A stretch of 64,000 nt of DNA from DAIQRJ01 sp963708795 (GTDB taxonomy: Bacteria > Actinomycetota > Actinomycetes > Propionibacteriales > DAIQRJ01): contig CAVPUH010000006.1 in assembly GCA_963708795.1 (NCBI GenBank), positions 756,814 through 820,813 of the forward strand, in the 5' to 3' direction. The notes beneath the pieces are model-generated. The model ran no database searches. It was given only the letters and a program-made list of their open reading frames with translations, and had not been told where the DNA came from. Of this stretch, positions 19,574-28,410 are shown in pieces. Both the position numbers and the translations under genes were made by a program. Positions within the stretch are counted from its first letter, which is position 1. Each line of letters starts with the position of its first letter.

Positions 19574-20512
19574 TCAATCAAACTCCGGCATCTGCGCCAG
19601 CATCGTACGCGCCTGCGACCGGATGTATTGGTTCTGATCGTTCTGCGCCAGCTTTTGCAGCACCGACCGCACGCTGCCGTCCGCCCGCACCGGTTCCAGC
19701 AGATGCAGAGCTTCGGTGCGAGCCCCGGGATTCGAATCCTGCACCAAAGCCTCCAGCAGCGCATCCCGCACTCGCGCATCGCTCTTCACGTACGGACCCA
19801 GGCCATCCAGCGCCTTCAGCCGCACTCCCGGATTCGAGTCATAGCGCAGCGCATACATCAGCGCCTCGCGAACGTGCATGTTATTCGGTTCCTGGGTCAG
19901 CAGATCCACCGAATCCATTCGCACCCCGGAGTTGTAGTTGTTGCGCGCTGCGAAAAGCAGCAGTTGCTGGATACGCTGATCGTTCAGCGAGCCTTGCGCT
20001 TCCTGCGTCGAAACCGTGTCGTATTTAATGCTGATGTGGTTCGATCCCGGATCCTGCGAGATGGACTGAATGCCGGTAATAGAGGATTCCGCGGGTGCGC
20101 CCGCGGCGCCGGAGGCAATCGAAACCGCCCCGCCATTGCCCCTTACGACCTTGTACGTGGTGCCAATCCCGCCGGCAAAGCCAACCATGAAGATCGCCGC
20201 AGCCAGAGCGGGAGCAAAACGAATCTGACGAAACCAGACCGCGGGCTCGAAGATAAGCCGATGCCAGAGCCCGCCCTGTTGCGCGGTCTCAAGCCCTTCC
20301 TGCAGCCGCATGCGAGAAGCAGCAACCAGGTTGGGCGATGGCTCTTCCAGCGGCAACTCGGAGAGCATGGCGTGGAATTTGCGCGTCGTCTTGAGCTCGG
20401 CTGTGCAGTCCGCACAGCGTGCCAGATGTTGCTCCAGTTCGTAACGTGCGTCATCGGCCAGTTCGTTGTAGACATACAGCAGAACGTTTTCTTTAACCCA
20501 CGCGCATTTCAT
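19574..20512 (-). CDS. Anti-sigma factor with zinc-finger, one membrane helix and HEAT repeats
   Basis: About 312 residues. The N-terminus carries the anti-sigma zinc-finger pattern (His-x3-Cys-x2-Cys in LEQHLARCADCTAEL), a single membrane helix follows (about 110-130, LAAAIFMVGFAGGIGTTYK), and the C-terminal half outside the membrane contains HEAT-like repeats (VREALMYALRYDSNPGVRLK, RDALLEALVQDSNPGARTEA). The frame is open further upstream, but ATG at 20,510-20,512 has a GAGGGGG site nine bases before it and begins the zinc-finger region. It probably binds the ECF sigma factor encoded just upstream and releases it on an envelope signal sensed by the HEAT domain. Confidence 0.85.
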   Translation of the reverse strand: MKCAWVKENVLLYVYNELADDARYELEQHLARCADCTAELKTTRKFHAMLSELPLEEPSPNLVAASRMRLQEGLETAQQGGLWHRLIFEPAVWFRQIRFAPALAAAIFMVGFAGGIGTTYKVVRGNGGAVSIASGAAGAPAESSITGIQSISQDPGSNHISIKYDTVSTQEAQGSLNDQRIQQLLLFAARNNYNSGVRMDSVDLLTQEPNNMHVREALMYALRYDSNPGVRLKALDGLGPYVKSDARVRDALLEALVQDSNPGARTEALHLLEPVRADGSVRSVLQKLAQNDQNQYIRSQARTMLAQMPEFD

Positions 20513-20524
20513 AAGTGCACCCCC

Positions 20525-20605
20525 TCGGGGGAAGTTTCTTGCTTGTGTCCCGGGTCTTTGACCCGACACCGACCGAGCTTCGCTCGACCGCTCGGGCGAC
20601 ACGCC
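20525..20605. repeat. Cluster of three GC-rich hairpins (REP-like)
   Basis: Between the sigma and anti-sigma genes lie three adjacent palindromes: GTGTCCCGGGTC paired with GACCCGACAC, CGAGC-TTC-GCTCG, and GGGCG-ACAC-GCCC. They resemble other GC hairpins in the window (35,008; 41,833; 47,866; 51,755). In this position they could also stabilise or attenuate the bicistronic message. Confidence 0.55.
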
Positions 20606-20618
20606 CGCGCCTATACCT

Positions 20619-21215
20619 TCATCTCATATCCGCCAATGCGCCCCGCAATTTCTGCGTCGCGCGAAACAATGTGTTCTTGGCGGTTTCTTCGGTCGTATTC
20701 AGCACTTCACCCACCGTCCGCAACTTCAGCCCATGATAATGCTTCAACTCAAAAACCATGCGCTCCCGGGGCGTCAACTTCTCCAGAGCATGGCCAATGC
20801 GCTTGCCCAACTCACGGCGCATCAGGTCGCGCTCGGGGTTCGCGCCGGATCGAGCGTCCGCAACCTGATCGAGTACATCGTACTGCTCCCCGGAGGCGTC
20901 GGTGGCAACTGGCGCATCCTCTTTGCGCACCTGCCGCTTGCGCAAATGATCCAGGCAAAGATTGGTCACGATGCGATAAATCCAGGTGTAAAACGAGCAC
21001 TCAAAGCGAAAATTGCCGATGCTCTTGTACGCCTTCAGAAAAGCTTCCTGGTAAACATCCTGGGCTTCGTGTTCCGAGCCGGTAAGATGCAGAGCCAGCC
21101 GGAGCACCGCCTGGTCATAGTTCCGCACCAGGTCCTCGAAGGCCGCGCGATTGCCGCGCTGCGCTTCGCGAACCAGTAAGGTGTCATCGATACGCCCTGA
21201 AGCCTGCCCAGTCAT
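20619..21215 (-). CDS. ECF RNA polymerase sigma factor
   Basis: About 198 residues. Sigma-70 region 2 is visible in DQAVLRLALHLTGSEHEAQDVYQEAFLKAY and FYTWIYRIVTNLCLDHLRKR (read as two blocks), and region 4 in LTPRERMVFELKHYHG and EETAKNTLFRATQKLR. The open frame extends to 21,323 but the upstream residues are proline/arginine-rich and unlike the family, so ATG at 21,213-21,215 (MTGQASGR) is preferred. A small CCCCGA/TCGGGG palindrome precedes it. It is followed directly by its likely anti-sigma factor. Confidence 0.9.
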   Translation of the reverse strand: MTGQASGRIDDTLLVREAQRGNRAAFEDLVRNYDQAVLRLALHLTGSEHEAQDVYQEAFLKAYKSIGNFRFECSFYTWIYRIVTNLCLDHLRKRQVRKEDAPVATDASGEQYDVLDQVADARSGANPERDLMRRELGKRIGHALEKLTPRERMVFELKHYHGLKLRTVGEVLNTTEETAKNTLFRATQKLRGALADMR

Positions 21216-21534
21216 ATGGCCCCGAAATCGGGGGTCCTGGATTCCGCCTGCTTCGTCCCGTCTCACCACCGGATGCGGACACTCGCCAACTGCAAATGGT
21301 ACAGCCCATGCATCGGCCGGCATATTTTCTTTGTCCTCGAATGCACCGGGACGCCATTGCCGTTCTTCCCAGTCGCATAGCTATGGACGGGCGAAGAACT
21401 CAACCGTAAGCAGGAATTATAGGAGTGTGGGGAGATTTTTACCGGCAAAGAATTGACGCAACAGCATAGAAGCACAATGGTTTGTGGTTGAAACCCGCGG
21501 CTGGTGACGATAGTGCTGCGGTCGCGGGATGGCG

Positions 21535-21559
21535 CCGGGCGGCGCTGCCGGCCGCCCGG
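21535..21559 (-). terminator. GC hairpin after rplI (terminator-like, no U-tract)
   Basis: A perfect 9-bp stem (CCGGGCGGC / GCCGCCCGG) with a 7-base loop lies seven bases beyond the rplI stop. No run of T follows on the minus strand, so it is either a weak intrinsic terminator or a 3' end stabiliser of the ribosomal-protein message. Confidence 0.5.
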
Positions 21560-21566
21560 CACGCGC

Positions 21567-22019
21567 TTACTCCGCCGCTTCCTTCTCGATCACCACCTTC
21601 AGGTGCGCGGTCACGTCCTTGTGCAGCTTGATGGGAATCGTGAACTCGCCCAACGTCTTCAGCGGCTCGTGCAGCTGAATCTTGCGGCGATCCACGTTGA
21701 ATCCCTTTTTCTCCAACGCGTCCGCGATGTCACTGGACGTGACAGATCCGAATAGCTGATCGTGTTCTCCCGTGCGCCGCTGGAATGAAACCGACACGCC
21801 GTCGAACTGCTTGGCCAGTTCTTCCGCCTGCGTTTTCTCCTTGGCCGAGCGGCGCACCGAGGCCGCCTTCATCTGCTCGATGACGGCTTTGTTTCCTGTG
21901 GACGCTTCAATGGCCAGCTTGCGCGGCAGCAGGTAGTTGCGGCCATAGCCTTCGGCCACTTTCACCACGTCTCCGCGTGAGCCCAGCTTGGCGACATCTT
22001 CTTTCAGTATGACTTCCAT
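21567..22019 (-). CDS. rplI: 50S ribosomal protein L9
   Basis: A complete 150-residue L9, which binds 23S rRNA at the base of the L1 stalk. The N-terminal EVILKEDVAKLGSRGDVVKV and GYGRNYLLPRKLA blocks, a long linking helix and the C-terminal domain (GSVTSSDIADALEKKGFNVD) are all present. It is the last gene of the prs-rplY-pth-rpsF-rpsR-rplI run and, unlike its neighbours, has an intact frame. Confidence 0.96.
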   Translation of the reverse strand: MEVILKEDVAKLGSRGDVVKVAEGYGRNYLLPRKLAIEASTGNKAVIEQMKAASVRRSAKEKTQAEELAKQFDGVSVSFQRRTGEHDQLFGSVTSSDIADALEKKGFNVDRRKIQLHEPLKTLGEFTIPIKLHKDVTAHLKVVIEKEAAE

Positions 22020-22058
22020 AGATGACTCCCGTTCAGAATTCTGCCAGGATGCGCGATG

Positions 22059-22474
22059 TCACGGACAACCTGAAAAATGCGGGCAGATCCGTCGCAAATC
22101 GCGTGCGTCTGTCTTTACGACGCGCGTCCGGCAGAACGGCAGCAGAGCGATGTTGCGCGCCTGCTTGATCGCCACCGACAAACGCCGCTGGTGCGGAGTG
22201 CACACGCCGGTCAGGCGCCGCGGCACAATCTTGCCGCTCTCCGCGACGAACTGCGCCAGCAGGCGAATGTCTTTGTAGTTGATCGCTTCGATCTTCTCGA
22301 CGCAGAACTTGCAAACTTTCTTGCGCCGGAAATACTTGCGTCCGCCCCGACCGCCTTCGCGGCCTCCGCCCGGTCCACCGGGACGCGGAACGCGTGGGAC
22401 GGACGCTCGCCGCGATCGGGACGGTCTCCGCCCGACAGATGATTGCTGATCGTAGGTCTAGTTTCGTCAGCCAT
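22059..22474 (-). CDS. rpsR: 30S ribosomal protein S18 (one frameshift)
   Basis: The start is ATG at 22,472-22,474 (MADETRPT). The frame shifts near 22,385 inside a glycine/proline-rich leader; the second frame then gives a classic S18 core: KYFRRKKVCKFC, INYKDIRLLAQFV, GKIVPRRLTGVC and QRRLSVAIKQARNIALLPF, ending at 22,059. S18 sits on the platform of the small subunit next to S6. The extended N-terminus rich in Gly and Arg is common in this phylum. As the gene is essential, the shift is almost certainly a sequence error. Confidence 0.88.
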
Positions 22475-22607
22475 GATGCTCCTTAAAATCAGTCGTTGCT
22501 CGGTCGTTTGTCGTTAGCGTTCTCGTCAGTTCGTCTGGCCCTTGTCGTTTTTGTCTGGCCAACGACCAGACGAGCCAACGACCAAAGACCAGCGATTGCC
22601 ACGGTTG

Positions 22608-23011
22608 TTACGCTGTAGCCGCTGGCGCTTCCCCAGCACTCTCAGCCGCTGGCGCGGGCGCTGCGCGCCTTGCGCTTCGCGTCCTTGATCGCCTTGATCT
22701 TGTCGAGGCGCTTCTGCTCTTCGTCGATGCGCACGGTGAGGAACTTGATCACCGGCTCGGTCACGCGCAGCCGCCGTTCCAGTTCGTGAATCAACCCGCC
22801 GCTGCCTTCGACGGTCAGCAGCACGTAAATCGCCGTCGTGAAAACGGCGCACCATGTAAGCCAGCCGCCGCTTGCCCATGCGTTCGACGCTCTTCACCGT
22901 GCCGCCGGACGATGACGTCACCGCAGTCTCCAGCGTGGAAATCAGCTTGTCCTGGTCTTCTTCCGCCATGTCCGGCCGGACGATGAACATCAGTTCGTAA
23001 GTACGATTCAT
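22608..23011 (-). CDS. rpsF: 30S ribosomal protein S6 (two frameshifts)
   Basis: It begins MNRTYELMFIVRPDMAEED, typical S6. The frame breaks at a TTTT run near 22,843; removing one T gives RRFTTAIYVLLTVEG and then LIHELERRLRVTEPVIKFLTV. A second break near 22,665 restores an Ala/Pro/Glu tail that ends at 22,608. S6 pairs with S18 on the 30S platform. The ATG follows the pth stop with no gap, so translation is probably coupled. The breaks are likely sequence errors, one of them a homopolymer miscount. Confidence 0.88.
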
Positions 23012-23629
23012 TCATTCTCTCCAAATCTGGCCGCGAATCACTACGGCTGTTCTTCCGCGTTCGCCCTTGCGGTTAAAGCGGTTCATCGCCGCCGCCGGGC
23101 CTTCGTTCAAAATCACCTTCACCGCTTCGGCCGCCGTCTCGAGCATCTCGTCCACCATCTTGAGCTGCGCCTTGCGAAACGGCGTCAGCAAATAATTCAC
23201 GCCGTCTTCGATCTTGCGTTCCGGCGCAATCCCCATCCGTATCCGCAAAAACTCCTGCGTGCCCAGCGCGCCGATGATCGATTCCATTCCGTTGTGTCCC
23301 GCCGAACTGCCGCGCTGCGGATGCGAATCGTCCCCAGCGGAAAATCCAGTTCGTCGTAAATCACGATCAGGTCTGTCTTCCGGCCTGACCTCGTGCTTGC
23401 TCACCAGTTCCCGAACCGAAATCCCGCTCAGGTTCATGAAGGTCTCTGGCTTGGCCAGCAGAACCGTCTCCGAACCAATCACCACCCGCGCCGTCAACGC
23501 CCGGCACTGCCGGTTTCTCACTTCCACCCCGTACTCGTTCGCAATCCGATCGATCGCGAGAAATCCCAGGTTGTGCGGCGTGAACTGGTATTCCATTCCC
23601 GGATTGCCCAGCCCAACAATCAGTTTCAC
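23012..23629 (-). CDS. pth: Peptidyl-tRNA hydrolase (compensating frameshift pair)
   Basis: About 205 residues; releases tRNA from drop-off peptidyl-tRNA. The start KLIVGLGNPGMEYQFTPHNLG carries the catalytic His and Asn, and AKPETFMNLSG and SSAGHNGMESIIGALG are diagnostic. Between about 23,310 and 23,385 the reading frame is displaced; shifting it restores DLIVIYDELDFPLG, including the catalytic Asp, and IRIR before QRGSSAGHNG. So there is one insertion and one deletion about 70 bases apart. The TGA stop abuts the rpsF ATG. Confidence 0.9.
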   Translation of the reverse strand: MKLIVGLGNPGMEYQFTPHNLGFLAIDRIANEYGVEVRNRQCRALTARVVIGSETVLLAKPETFMNLSGISVRELVSKHEVRPEDRPDRDLRRTGFSAGDDSHPQRGSSAGHNGMESIIGALGTQEFLRIRMGIAPERKIEDGVNYLLTPFRKAQLKMVDEMLETAAEAVKVILNEGPAAAMNRFNRKGERGRTAVVIRGQIWRE

Positions 23630-23638
23630 GCCGATCGC

Positions 23639-23734
23639 TCACCACAGGACAGACTCACAGAGAAATCCTGAACATTTCACTTTTCTCGTTTGCAAACTTC
23701 CGCCTGCTCTGTGTCTCTGTGACTCAGCGGTGAA
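23639..23734. repeat. CACAGAG-armed palindromic element, copy A
   Basis: The left arm reads TCACCACAGGACAGACTCAC and continues with AGAGA; the right arm, read in reverse complement, begins TTCACCGCTGAGTCACAGAG. The imperfect palindrome fills the 110-base gap between rplY and pth and would form a long hairpin in the transcript. Three relatives lie at 54,108, 57,107 and 60,125. Confidence 0.6.
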
Positions 23735-23739
23735 TGCCG

Positions 23740-24477
23740 TTACTTCTTTTCTTTCTTCTCGCCCTTCTCGGCTTTGTCCGGCTTCTCGGGCAGCTTCCGC
23801 GCCTTCTTCGCCAGCCTCCTGTTTGCCCTTCTTGATGACCTCGGGCTCGGCAGGAGTAGCTCCCGCTTCGGCCGCAACCGCTTCCGGCGTCGCCACCACT
23901 TCTTCCTTGACCGTGATCACCGTGAGCCACCGGCTGATTTTCATCGGTCAGGAACTTCAGCTTGTCACTGTGCGGCAGGTCTGACACGCGCAGCACCTTG
24001 CCGAAGACCAGGTCGCTGAAACATCCGCTTCAATCGATGCCGGAATGTCGCTCGGCAAGCACTCGATTTCCACTTCGCGCAGAATCTGCTCAAGGATGCC
24101 ACCTTGCTGCTTCACCCCGGCCGCTTCGCCCTTCAGCACGATCGGCACTTCGACCGTCAGCGTCTTGTCCATGGCGATGCGCTTCAGGTCGATGTGCAGC
24201 AGCGCCCCTTTGATGGGCTCATACTGCCAGTCCACGATCATGGCCTTGGTGCGCTCTCCACCATCGAGCGCCAGATCGAAAATCGTGTTGTAGCCGGTCT
24301 CCGAGTTCAGAATGCGCGAAACCTGGCGCGGATCGAGGCCACCGACAAGGCGTCTTTGCCGGCGCCATACAGTACTGCCGGAACTTTGCCGCCGCGGCGC
24401 ACCCGGCGCGCATCGTTCTTTTGCCGGGAGTTCGCGGTTGCGCTTCCAGAAACGTTGTTTTCCGTTGCAGTTGCCAT
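23740..24477 (-). CDS. rplY: 50S ribosomal protein L25/Ctc (several frameshifts)
   Basis: The start is ATG at 24,475-24,477 (MATATENNVSGS). At least four breaks (near 24,345, 24,015, 23,945 and 23,790) interrupt the frame. Joined segments give GGKVPAVLYGAGKDALSVA, the 5S-rRNA-binding domain with RQVSRILNSETGYNTIFDL, the C-terminal domain DKTLTVEVPIVLKGEAAGV and the acidic/lysine-rich tail ending KGEKKEKK at 23,740. This is the long, Ctc-like form of L25. It lies 15 bases after prs. Dense breaks in a ribosomal gene indicate poor local sequence quality. Confidence 0.82.
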
Positions 24478-24492
24478 AATTTGATTCCTGTT

Positions 24493-25521
24493 CTACAAAA
24501 ATAATTTGCTGACCGACGTTTCTTCGTGAATCGACTGAATCGCACGCCCGATCAATCCGGCGATGGATAAAACTCTGATCTTCGGTTCTTTTCGCGCCTC
24601 TTCGCTCAGCGGAATGGTGTTGGTGACCACCACTTCCGTGATGCAAGACTGCGAAATATTCTCTACCGCCTGCTCCGGAAAGCACCGGATGCGAAGCGCA
24701 CGCGTACACCTGCTCGCTCCATTCTCCATCAGTGCGCTGGCGGTTTTTACCAGAGTGCCCGCGGTGTCGATCAAATCGTCGATGACCAGGCAAGTCCGGC
24801 CGTTGACATCGCCGATCACGTGCATGACTTCCGCCACATTCATCTCCACGCGGCGCTTATCGACGATGGCCAGCGCCGAGTCCATCTTCTTGGCGAAAAA
24901 GCGCGCCCGCTCCACGCCGCCGGCATCCGGCGAAACCACCGTCAGATTCGGCAGGCTCAGCTTCCTGAAGTGATCCACCAGCACCGGCGAGGCGAACAGA
25001 TGATCGACCGGAATGTTAAAGAACCCCTGAATCTGCGGCGCATGCGGATCGATCAATCAATGCCCGATCCGCTCCCGCGGTGGTCAGCAGATCGGCCACC
25101 AGCTTCGCCGAAATCGGCGCCCGCGGCTTATCCTTGCGATCCTGCCGCGCGTATCCGTAATACGGAATCACCGCCGTGATGCGCCGCGCCGACGCCCGCT
25201 TCAGCGCGTCGATCATTAGCAGCAATTCCATCAGGTGCTCGTCCACCGGACGGCAGGTGGGCTGCATGACGAACACATCGGCGCCGCGCACATTCTCCTG
25301 GATCTGCACGTAGGCTTCGCCGTCGCTGAAGCGCGTGACCATGCGCTTGCCCGCGAGTCAGTCCGAGAAAGGCGCAGACCTCATCGGCCAAAGCCTCATT
25401 CGCCGTCCCGCTGAAGATCTTGAACTTGTCGTCCACCGCGGCTCCGTTGCGGCTTGTCGCTCCGCCTTTTCGTCGGCGCCCATCTGAGCCTTCTTTTCCG
25501 TCGCTGTCGCAAGAGTGGCCA
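24493..25521 (-). CDS. prs: Ribose-phosphate pyrophosphokinase (several frameshifts)
   Basis: Makes PRPP from ribose 5-phosphate and ATP for nucleotide, His and Trp synthesis. Fragments in three frames join into one enzyme: FKIFSGTANEALADEVCAFL; RFSDGEAYVQIQENVRGADV; IPYYGYARQDRKDKPRAPIS; then the PRPP loop LVIDDLIDTAGTLVKTA and TNTIPLSEEARKEPKIRVLS. Breaks lie near 25,440, 25,350, 25,050 and 24,690 (the last a compensating pair). ATG at 25,519-25,521 gives an N-terminal extension of about 28 residues; GTG at 25,434-25,436 is the alternative start. Gene order with tRNA-Gln and rplY is as in relatives. Confidence 0.85.
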
Positions 25522-25583
25522 TAAGAGCTTCTCGCCCCTGAGCTGTCGAGCCTCTGGTATTCCAGCCCGCAAAAGCAGTTTTC

Positions 25584-25657
25584 TGGCTGGGCCGCTAGGA
25601 TTCGAACCTAGACAAAGTGCTCCAAAGGCACTTGACCTACCATTAGTCGACGGCCCA
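25584..25657 (-). tRNA. tRNA-Gln (anticodon TTG)
   Basis: A 74-base cloverleaf on the minus strand. The acceptor arms TGGGCCG/CGGCCCA pair perfectly with the U1-A72 pair usual for tRNA-Gln; discriminator G and an encoded CCA follow. The anticodon stem AGTGC/GCACT encloses the loop CTTTGGA, giving anticodon TTG. The T arm is CTAGG-TTCGAAT-CCTAG. It lies between ispE and prs. Confidence 0.95.
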
Positions 25658-25736
25658 GTACTCCCGATAATAGATTTCAATTTTCGGTTGACGATCGGCT
25701 GGCTTCTGTAGTGTAACCCGCCGCAATTAGAAACCA

Positions 25737-26762
25737 TCAATCGAAAATCTTTTTCCAGTACTGCGGGCGCGTCAGCGTGGTCGTCGCCGTCGCCGGAATT
25801 CCGTCCTTGCGCAACCGGGCCGCGGCTTTCTCCGCCGCCTGCCGGGACGCAAACAGCCCATAAATCGCAGAACCGGAACCGGACAGCGAGGCATAGACTG
25901 CGCCTGCGCCTTCGAGCACACGCTTCACCTCACGCAATTCGGGATATTTAGGAAAGACGACTTGTTCAAAGTCGTTTTCGATCCCGGTACGGACGAGGTC
26001 GAGAAGCAGGGTCTCGGCCCGGCCCCTGCCTTGGCTCACAGGGACACCGGATGAAGCCCTCCCAGAATTATGCTTATCGTGCCTATATTTGCTCTGGGAC
26101 AGACCGCCCAGCCACGCCGAAAGCACGCGACTGAACACATTCATTCTATCGGACGCCGTAGGAAGCGTCAATTTGCCCGGACTCTGAGGCCCACGCGAGA
26201 CCAGCAAATCCCAATCCGCAAAAGCCTGGGGAGTCGAAACTCCAATCTGGGGCGTCGCCACCACACAAGCCATCGCCGGCAAATCCGGCAAGGGATAGAC
26301 CTCTTCCCCGCGTCCAACCCCGAGCACCGTTCCGCCGACCAGGAACAAAGGCAAATCCGATCCAACCTCAGCCGCGATCCGCAATCGTTCAGGCCCGGAC
26401 AGCTCTTTCTTCAACGCCCGCTCCAGCCCCAACAGCGTAGCCACAGCATTCGCCGACGCCCCACCCAGTCCGCCTTGCACCGGCAACCACTTCTCGATGT
26501 CGATCACCACGCGCCCACGAGCCTTGAGCGCCGACAGAGCAAGCTCGACAATCCGCTAGCAAGTATTCGATTGGTCCCGAGGCACGCGAGAATCGTCACA
26601 ACGAATCTCAATGCCCGATCCGCGCCCGACCGACACGCGAATAACATCGTGCAACGCGATGGTCTGGTACACCGTGCGCAGCTCGTGAAAGCCATCAGCC
26701 CGAAGCGCACCAATCCCCAAGCCGAGATTGATCTTGGCGAACGATCGAACGGTCACAGGCAT
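25737..26762 (-). CDS. ispE: 4-diphosphocytidyl-2-C-methyl-D-erythritol kinase (in-frame TAG)
   Basis: A GHMP kinase of the MEP isoprenoid pathway. The N-terminus MPVTVRSFAKINLGLGIGAL carries the substrate-binding motif, and VQGGLGGASANAVATLLGLE is the ATP-binding GHMP loop. The C-terminus has SGSGSAIYGLF. The frame is continuous from 26,762 to 25,737 except for a single TAG at 26,556-26,558, where relatives usually have a residue after DQSN. Because the gene is essential and both halves are conserved, a base error is likelier than real loss. A low-complexity insert (SKYRHDKHNSGRASSG) lies near residue 210. Confidence 0.88.
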
Positions 26763-27085
26763 GGACGGATGATTCTAACTAGAGACGATGGCAAATGCGG
26801 GGAAAACTTTCCACCGCTTGCTTGATGAATCGTTTGCGATAGCCGAGACTTGACCTTGCGTGCCATCCCGTAGAATGGGGTTCGCTTCCGTCAAGCAGAC
26901 CTTGGGACCGATGTTCAGCGCAGAGGGCGAAGAAACGGCGCAAACTTGTGCTAAGGCCTGATCACGTCCGACTGGAAAGGCTCGGATCATCGAGTCAGGC
27001 TCGGGTGAAAATCGTGGTACAGTTCCTGTCCGTGGACGAATTGGACCGTCTTCCCGGTCCTTGGTTCGCGACGAGGTAGATTGCC
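26763..27085. other. Intergenic region between ispE and the GloVer gene
   Basis: No convincing ORF is seen in these 323 bases. On the plus strand TTGACC (26,850) and TAGAAT (26,871) are separated by 15 bases, a weak sigma-70-like promoter for the downstream gene, with a leader of about 200 bases. A small GGAAAACTTTCC palindrome lies near 26,800. Confidence 0.35.
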
Positions 27086-28351
27086 ATGCTGCGAAAGTGG
27101 TTTCCCTTCCTGCAAGGTCCATCTTCTTTTCTGAGCCAGCGCTTTCTGCGCCGAGGCTCGACGATTCTGGCGCTGGCGGTGGTGTTGATGCCTACAGTTT
27201 GGGCGCAGCCCATATTCAAGATTCTGCATGGTGTGCCCGGAGGGCTGTTCAACGGCGTTACCCTGGACGCGAAGGGAAATCTCTACAGTGTGACCAACGG
27301 GGGCGGCGACCACAACGATGGCACCATCTTCGAGCTGACGCCCGGCACCGGCGGCTGGACCTTGACCACGTTGCACAGCTTCAGTGGCGAAGACGGCGTG
27401 ACTCCTAACGGCGGCCTTATCTTCGACGCTGCCGGTAATCTGTATGGCACAACCCCGAAAGGGGGGGCAGGGTTCGACGGTGGCGTGGTGTTCGAGATGA
27501 GCCCAAGCTTGGATGGCTGGGGCTTGCATGTCCTCTACAACTTCTGTCCCGTCTATCACTGTCCCGACGGAGCGGGGCCTGATTCTGGTGTGATCCTGGA
27601 TGCCTCGGGCAACTTGTACGGAACCACCGGTGGAGGGGGCGCGTACGGCGGCGGTACGGTCTTCAAACTTACTCCCGATTCGGGCGGCTGGGACGAGACT
27701 TTGCTTCGTAGCTTCGACGGCACTGACGGGTCCCATCCCTTTGCCGGGGTAATCCGCGACAAGGCGGGCAATTTCTACGGCACGACCTTTGTCGGCGGTG
27801 CCTATGGGGGAGGAACGGTCTTCAAGCTCAGGCAGGCTGCCGACGGTCTGTGGAAAGAGCGCGTGCTATACAGCTTTTGCTCGGCAGGGCCTCCTTCCTG
27901 CAAGGACGGCGTGGGAGCTTACGCTGGGGTGGTCTTCGACGGTCTGGGGAATCTTTACGGCACGACGACGCAGGGCGGAGGCAACACCTGCGGCGAGACC
28001 ACTTGCGGCACGATTTACAAGCTGACTCCAACACAGAGCGGACATTGGAAGCACACAGTGCTGTATGCTTTTCCAAATCCAGGGAATGGCAGCTTCCCCA
28101 CGGGGGGTGTGATCATCGACAAGGCCGGTAATCTCTACGGTGCGACCGTTGCGGGCGGTATCGGCGGATGCTCGGGAGGCTGTGGCGTGGCATACAAGCT
28201 GGCGCCCCTGGCCGACGGCAAGTGGAAGTACACGGTCCTCCACAAGTTCGACGGGTCAGACGGGGGCCAGCCTCTTGGAGGATTGATTTTCGATGGCAAG
28301 GGCGACCTGTACGGCACGGCCTACGACGTCGTGTACGAGATCACGCCGTAG
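27086..28351 (+). CDS. Secreted GloVer-repeat protein (TIGR03803 type)
   Basis: A 421-residue exported protein. A twin-Arg-like basic start (SQRFLRRGSTILALAVVL) and hydrophobic stretch form the signal sequence, ending near VWAQP. The rest is built of about eight repeats with the core GNLYGTT, followed by a GG(A/T)-rich turn, GTVFKLTP and LYSF, as in the choice-of-anchor tandem repeat GloVer-containing family. A beta-propeller fold is likely. Function is unknown; the family is expanded in Acidobacteriota. It converges with a second such gene 59 bases downstream. Confidence 0.85.
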   Translation: MLRKWFPFLQGPSSFLSQRFLRRGSTILALAVVLMPTVWAQPIFKILHGVPGGLFNGVTLDAKGNLYSVTNGGGDHNDGTIFELTPGTGGWTLTTLHSFSGEDGVTPNGGLIFDAAGNLYGTTPKGGAGFDGGVVFEMSPSLDGWGLHVLYNFCPVYHCPDGAGPDSGVILDASGNLYGTTGGGGAYGGGTVFKLTPDSGGWDETLLRSFDGTDGSHPFAGVIRDKAGNFYGTTFVGGAYGGGTVFKLRQAADGLWKERVLYSFCSAGPPSCKDGVGAYAGVVFDGLGNLYGTTTQGGGNTCGETTCGTIYKLTPTQSGHWKHTVLYAFPNPGNGSFPTGGVIIDKAGNLYGATVAGGIGGCSGGCGVAYKLAPLADGKWKYTVLHKFDGSDGGQPLGGLIFDGKGDLYGTAYDVVYEITP

Positions 28352-28410
28352 CGAGTACTGGCCGATACGGGCAGCCAAGGACCAGAATCCGGGAACAGCA
28401 GCAGCCGCCG

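Noticed and set aside
25454..25711. 85-codon frame reading GPLGFEPRQSAPKALDLP
   Set aside because: It is the antisense translation of tRNA-Gln and its flanks.
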